From contig JAISCH010000201.1 in the NCBI GenBank assembly GCA_031265725.1, positions 1 through 8,159 on the forward strand: a stretch of 8,159 nucleotides of DNA, given 5' to 3'. The translations under genes were made by a program, and so were the position numbers. Under the pieces are notes generated by a model that had not been told where the DNA came from, did no database searches, and saw nothing but the letters and a program-made list of their open reading frames with translations. Positions within the stretch are counted from its first letter, which is position 1. Each line of letters opens with the position of its first letter. This DNA is from Propionibacteriaceae bacterium (GTDB lineage: Bacteria > Actinomycetota > Actinomycetes > Propionibacteriales > Propionibacteriaceae). This document shows positions 6,129 to 8,159 of the stretch, one piece after another.

Positions 6129-7367
6129 TCATAGCCAGAGCGTGCTGATCGGAGCCGCGATGATCCGGTCATCGACTTGGACGGGGGCAGGCCCGGAATG
6201 GAGCAGGATTCCGTTGATGAAGCGGTCACCGAGTTGATCGCGCAGCCAGCGCAGATGAATGAAATCTCGGGGCGAAGGTGAGGCGGTAGCCTTGACCTCC
6301 ACTGCCGCTACGCGCGTTCCGGAGTACTCGATGATCGCGTCAATCTCGTGGCGTCCGTCCTTGTCTCGCAGATGATAGATTCGCGGACGGGATGTGCTGG
6401 CTTGGGTTTCTGGTCGTAGTTGAGCCATCACGAAGGTCTCAATCAGCCTGCCGAGAATATTGCCATCGGAAAGCACCGAATCCAGGGACAGGTTCAGCAG
6501 ATTTGCTACCAGTGAAGGATCGACGAGGAAACGCTTCGGAGTGTCGATCAGCCGATTCAGCCGGTTTGTGGCCCAGGCGGGTACGGCGTCCAATACAAAG
6601 AGATTGCGCAGCAACTGGTCATATGCCCGTGCCGTGGTGGCGGCGATGTCAGCGACTTCATATAGCGTCTTGCTGGCCACAACGCCTGCCGTGTTCACGG
6701 CCAGGGCTGTGAGATAGCGGCGCAGGGCGTCAGCGTCACGGGCACCTGCCAACTCGCGTACGTCGTGGCTTATCAGGCGGTCTATGTAGCCACTGAGCCA
6801 GCGACCCCGGTGTTGCGTGGACACATTCAGCACGACCTCGGGGAATCCGCCGGCAATGGCCCACTCGACGTAGGAAGTCAGCGACGCCGGTTCCGGTCCG
6901 GCGAAATCTGCCAGTCGGCCATCAAGCAGGCGGTCCACGAAGAGCCGTCCACTCACTCGTCCGCTGATCTCACGGCGAGTCAACGGGTCCATTCGTAGGT
7001 CAACCACTCGGCCGGTGCCAAGCCAGCCCTGATCGGAATCCGCAGCTATTGCGCTACCAGTCAGCAGGTAGCGATTCGGAACGAATTCGCCGTCGTCCAG
7101 AGCGCGTTTGATCGCGCCCAACACTTCAGGCACGCGCTGCCATTCATCAAACAATGCGGGTTCCTGAACACGTCGCAGCGCGTCATCAGGATCAGACTGG
7201 TAGGCGAAGGCCTCTGCCGGACGATCCAGCCGAATTGTCTGCCGGGCATGGCGTCGTGCTGTCGTTGTCTTCCCGCAAGCCCGTGGACCGGAGATCATGA
7301 CAGCGGGCAGGCCAGCCAGAGTGTCGGCAAGCACTGCGTCAATGATTCGTTCCCGGTAGTCAGTCAC
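6129..7367 (-). CDS. AAA ATPase of the AAA_14/DUF4143 family
   Basis: 412-residue protein with a P-loop ATPase N-terminus: Walker A G-P-R-A-C-G-K-T-T (27-35), Walker B A-L-F-D-E-W (71-76) and an L-L-T-G-S-A strand (101-106) as in sensor 1 of this family. The middle carries I-A-G-G-F-P-E-V (171-178), the usual join to the C-terminal DUF4143 part. Towards the C-terminus, E-I-D (341-343) and V-E-V-K-A (356-360) give a D-x13-E-x-K arrangement like the PD-(D/E)xK nuclease fold, which this family often contains. The family is common and scattered among bacteria and archaea; its physiological role is not established, and proteins like this often vary between related strains. The GTG start at 7367 has no Shine-Dalgarno sequence but lies six bases after TACGAT, fitting a leaderless start. 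The gene is complete and ends 6 bp from murI, tail to tail. No partner gene is adjacent in the same operon. Confidence 0.88.
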   Translation of the reverse strand: MTDYRERIIDAVLADTLAGLPAVMISGPRACGKTTTARRHARQTIRLDRPAEAFAYQSDPDDALRRVQEPALFDEWQRVPEVLGAIKRALDDGEFVPNRYLLTGSAIAADSDQGWLGTGRVVDLRMDPLTRREISGRVSGRLFVDRLLDGRLADFAGPEPASLTSYVEWAIAGGFPEVVLNVSTQHRGRWLSGYIDRLISHDVRELAGARDADALRRYLTALAVNTAGVVASKTLYEVADIAATTARAYDQLLRNLFVLDAVPAWATNRLNRLIDTPKRFLVDPSLVANLLNLSLDSVLSDGNILGRLIETFVMAQLRPETQASTSRPRIYHLRDKDGRHEIDAIIEYSGTRVAAVEVKATASPSPRDFIHLRWLRDQLGDRFINGILLHSGPAPVQVDDRIIAAPISTLWL

Positions 7368-7379
7368 AGTGAAATCGTA
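7368..7379 (-). promoter_or_regulatory. Putative leaderless-type promoter (-10 TACGAT) of the ATPase gene
   Basis: On the minus strand TACGAT (7379-7374) is followed by six bases and then the GTG start codon at 7367-7365. This is the same spacing seen at both iron promoters. There is no ribosome-binding site and no clear -35 hexamer. The start point is inferred. Confidence 0.55.
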
Positions 7380-7396
7380 GCAGGCACTAGCCGTAT

Positions 7397-7435
7397 CATC
7401 ACTCTAGCCAGCCTTTCAGCATCACTCTGGCCAGC
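7397..7435. repeat. Two imperfect tandem repeats (period 23 bp) upstream of the ATPase gene
   Basis: CATCACTCTAGCCAGC at 7397-7412 and CATCACTCTGGCCAGC at 7420-7435 are identical at 15 of 16 positions and are spaced 23 bp apart start to start. They lie about 30 to 68 bp upstream of the predicted ATPase transcription start, where a regulator would bind. The second copy runs into a small hairpin, GCCAG-CAT-CTGGC (7430-7442). With only two copies, this is not a CRISPR array. A role as operator is a guess from position; slippage duplication is the plain alternative. Confidence 0.5.
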
Positions 7436-7487
7436 ATCTGGCTGTTGGCTGCGACATCTGTGGACTTGATGCGCTGTCCTGCTGGCT

Positions 7488-8039
7488 TCAGGAAATAGCC
7501 ATGTCGGTTGGCTCATCCAACACCCAACGGTTGGCCTGGTAGTGGGCGGTAATCGTGACATAGACGGCACCAGTTCCACTCACCCACTTCTCGCCTTTCG
7601 CGGTCACAGTGTCGTCGGTGTTGGTGGTCCTGGAGAATTCGATCAGAAATCCGTCCGGGAAGTAGAGTGCGTCTTTTTTGATCTTGCCTGAGGCTTCGAG
7701 TTCGGCGCGGGATGCATTCATGATCTCGTGCCCGGCGTAGAGCGGGTCGGCTTTCAGCGCAGTGACGAGGGCGTCCGGGTCGGACAGACCGGTGCTTTTC
7801 GCGTCAATGGCGAAGAGGTGTTGGTTCAGCGCGGTGTCGTACTCGTAAAACCAACGGATGATGGCCTGATATGCCGGCACTAGGTCACGTCCCGGCGCGG
7901 GGGTCGTCGCCGGATTCTGGGTGACGGTTCTGCTTGGAGTGGTGGTCGGAGCTTCCGGAGCGGCCACTGTGCAGCCGCCCAGAAAGGTGAGTGTGGAAAT
8001 ACCCGCGATGATGGTTGGTCCCAGCTTTGGCATTGGCAT
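7488..8039 (-). CDS. Uncharacterised lipoprotein
   Basis: 183-residue predicted lipoprotein. The ATG at 8039 is preferred because AGGGGG lies six bases upstream; in-frame ATGs further up (8045, 8054, 8072, 8093) lack a spaced ribosome-binding site. Residues 1-22 form a signal peptide with a hydrophobic core and lipobox L-G-G-C with lipidated Cys23, although the n-region has just one Lys. A Thr/Pro/Ala-rich linker (24-50) leads to a compact domain of about 130 residues: an initial helix with aromatic residues (A-Y-Q-A-I-I-R-W-F-Y-E-Y, 56-67), then strands ending in V-Y-V-T-I-T-A-H-Y and R-W-V-L-D-E. Helix first, strands later and a final 'W-V-L-D' strand recall NTF2-like lipoproteins common in Actinobacteria, but I cannot assign a family. 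There is no cysteine in the mature domain. It lies 120 bp upstream of the ATPase gene on the same strand, with that gene carrying its own promoter. Confidence 0.8.
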   Translation of the reverse strand: MPMPKLGPTIIAGISTLTFLGGCTVAAPEAPTTTPSRTVTQNPATTPAPGRDLVPAYQAIIRWFYEYDTALNQHLFAIDAKSTGLSDPDALVTALKADPLYAGHEIMNASRAELEASGKIKKDALYFPDGFLIEFSRTTNTDDTVTAKGEKWVSGTGAVYVTITAHYQANRWVLDEPTDMAIS

Positions 8040-8073
8040 AGTCATCCCCCTCATTGCTGACTCTGCACTCATA

Positions 8074-8079
8074 ACGTTA
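8074..8079 (-). promoter_or_regulatory. Possible -10 element of the lipoprotein gene
   Basis: TAACGT on the minus strand would start transcription near 8067, leaving a leader of about 28 bases that contains the AGGGGG ribosome-binding site at 8051-8046. No good -35 hexamer is visible upstream, so this is a weak call. Confidence 0.3.
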
Positions 8080-8159
8080 CAACCCGGACCCAAAGACAGC
8101 AGCGTTGCGATATCGACTCCCAGTTCGCGGATTTGAATCCGTGGCCACTGATTGTGCTA

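Noticed and set aside
7397..7442. Repeat pair as a CRISPR fragment.
   Set aside because: There are only two copies, with a 7-base interval instead of a spacer of 25-40 bases, and no cas genes in the window.
8040..8093. Upstream start codons for the lipoprotein (8045, 8054, 8072, 8093).
   Set aside because: None has a ribosome-binding site at workable spacing, and each would lengthen the n-region of the signal peptide; AGGGGG fits the ATG at 8039.
8120..8145. GGATTTGAATCC near the right edge looks like the T-arm of a tRNA or an attachment site core (6-bp inverted repeat CGGATT-TG-AATCCG).
   Set aside because: Neither strand gives a proper T-arm: the closing pair of the seven-base loop is mismatched on the minus strand and the conserved C of the T-loop is absent on the plus strand. 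No acceptor or anticodon arm is found nearby.

Overview
The window looks like a chromosomal segment of a high-GC Gram-positive bacterium (Actinomycetota). The reasons are GC-rich coding sequence, frequent GTG starts, textbook DtxR/IdeR iron boxes, leaderless-type promoters (TANNNT, six bases, then ATG/GTG) and an actinobacterial style of FeoB and of lipoproteins with Thr/Pro/Ala-rich linkers. The family cannot be fixed from the sequence alone; nothing points to a phage or insertion element.

Positions 1-5258 form an iron-acquisition island of two divergent operons around an AT-richer intergenic region of about 200 bp (2510-2698). Leftward (minus strand) run an FTR1-type iron permease with an N-terminal periplasmic domain (1253-2491), a P19/FetP-type metal-binding lipoprotein (645-1256) and the N-terminal half of a polytopic membrane protein cut by the window edge (1-612), probably the membrane/Fe-S component of P19 systems. 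This is the gene order of the FetMP / P19 / BfeUOB type of iron uptake. Rightward (plus strand) run feoA (2717-2947), feoB (2944-4989) and a small FeoC-like gene (4986-5258), joined by 4-bp start/stop overlaps. Each operon starts at a DtxR/IdeR box whose last base is the first base of the start codon. Each box contains the sequence TAGCCT exactly six bases before that codon. The simplest reading is a pair of leaderless promoters whose -10 elements are covered by the iron repressor, so both ferrous-iron systems are shut off together when iron is sufficient.

Positions 5334-6122 hold murI (glutamate racemase), a housekeeping cell-wall gene in its own unit. Convergent to it, with only 6 bp between stop codons, is a minus-strand AAA ATPase with a DUF4143/nuclease-like C-terminus (6129-7367). 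It too has a leaderless-type start, and a tandem imperfect 23-bp repeat lies just upstream. Further upstream on the same strand is an uncharacterised lipoprotein (7488-8039) with a normal Shine-Dalgarno site. The last 120 bases hold no gene I can support.

The most notable points are the mirrored box/-10/start-codon architecture of the two iron operons, a Cys-rich CxCxxCxC insertion inside the FeoB GTPase domain beside a four-cysteine FeoC-like partner, and the repeat pair in front of the ATPase gene.
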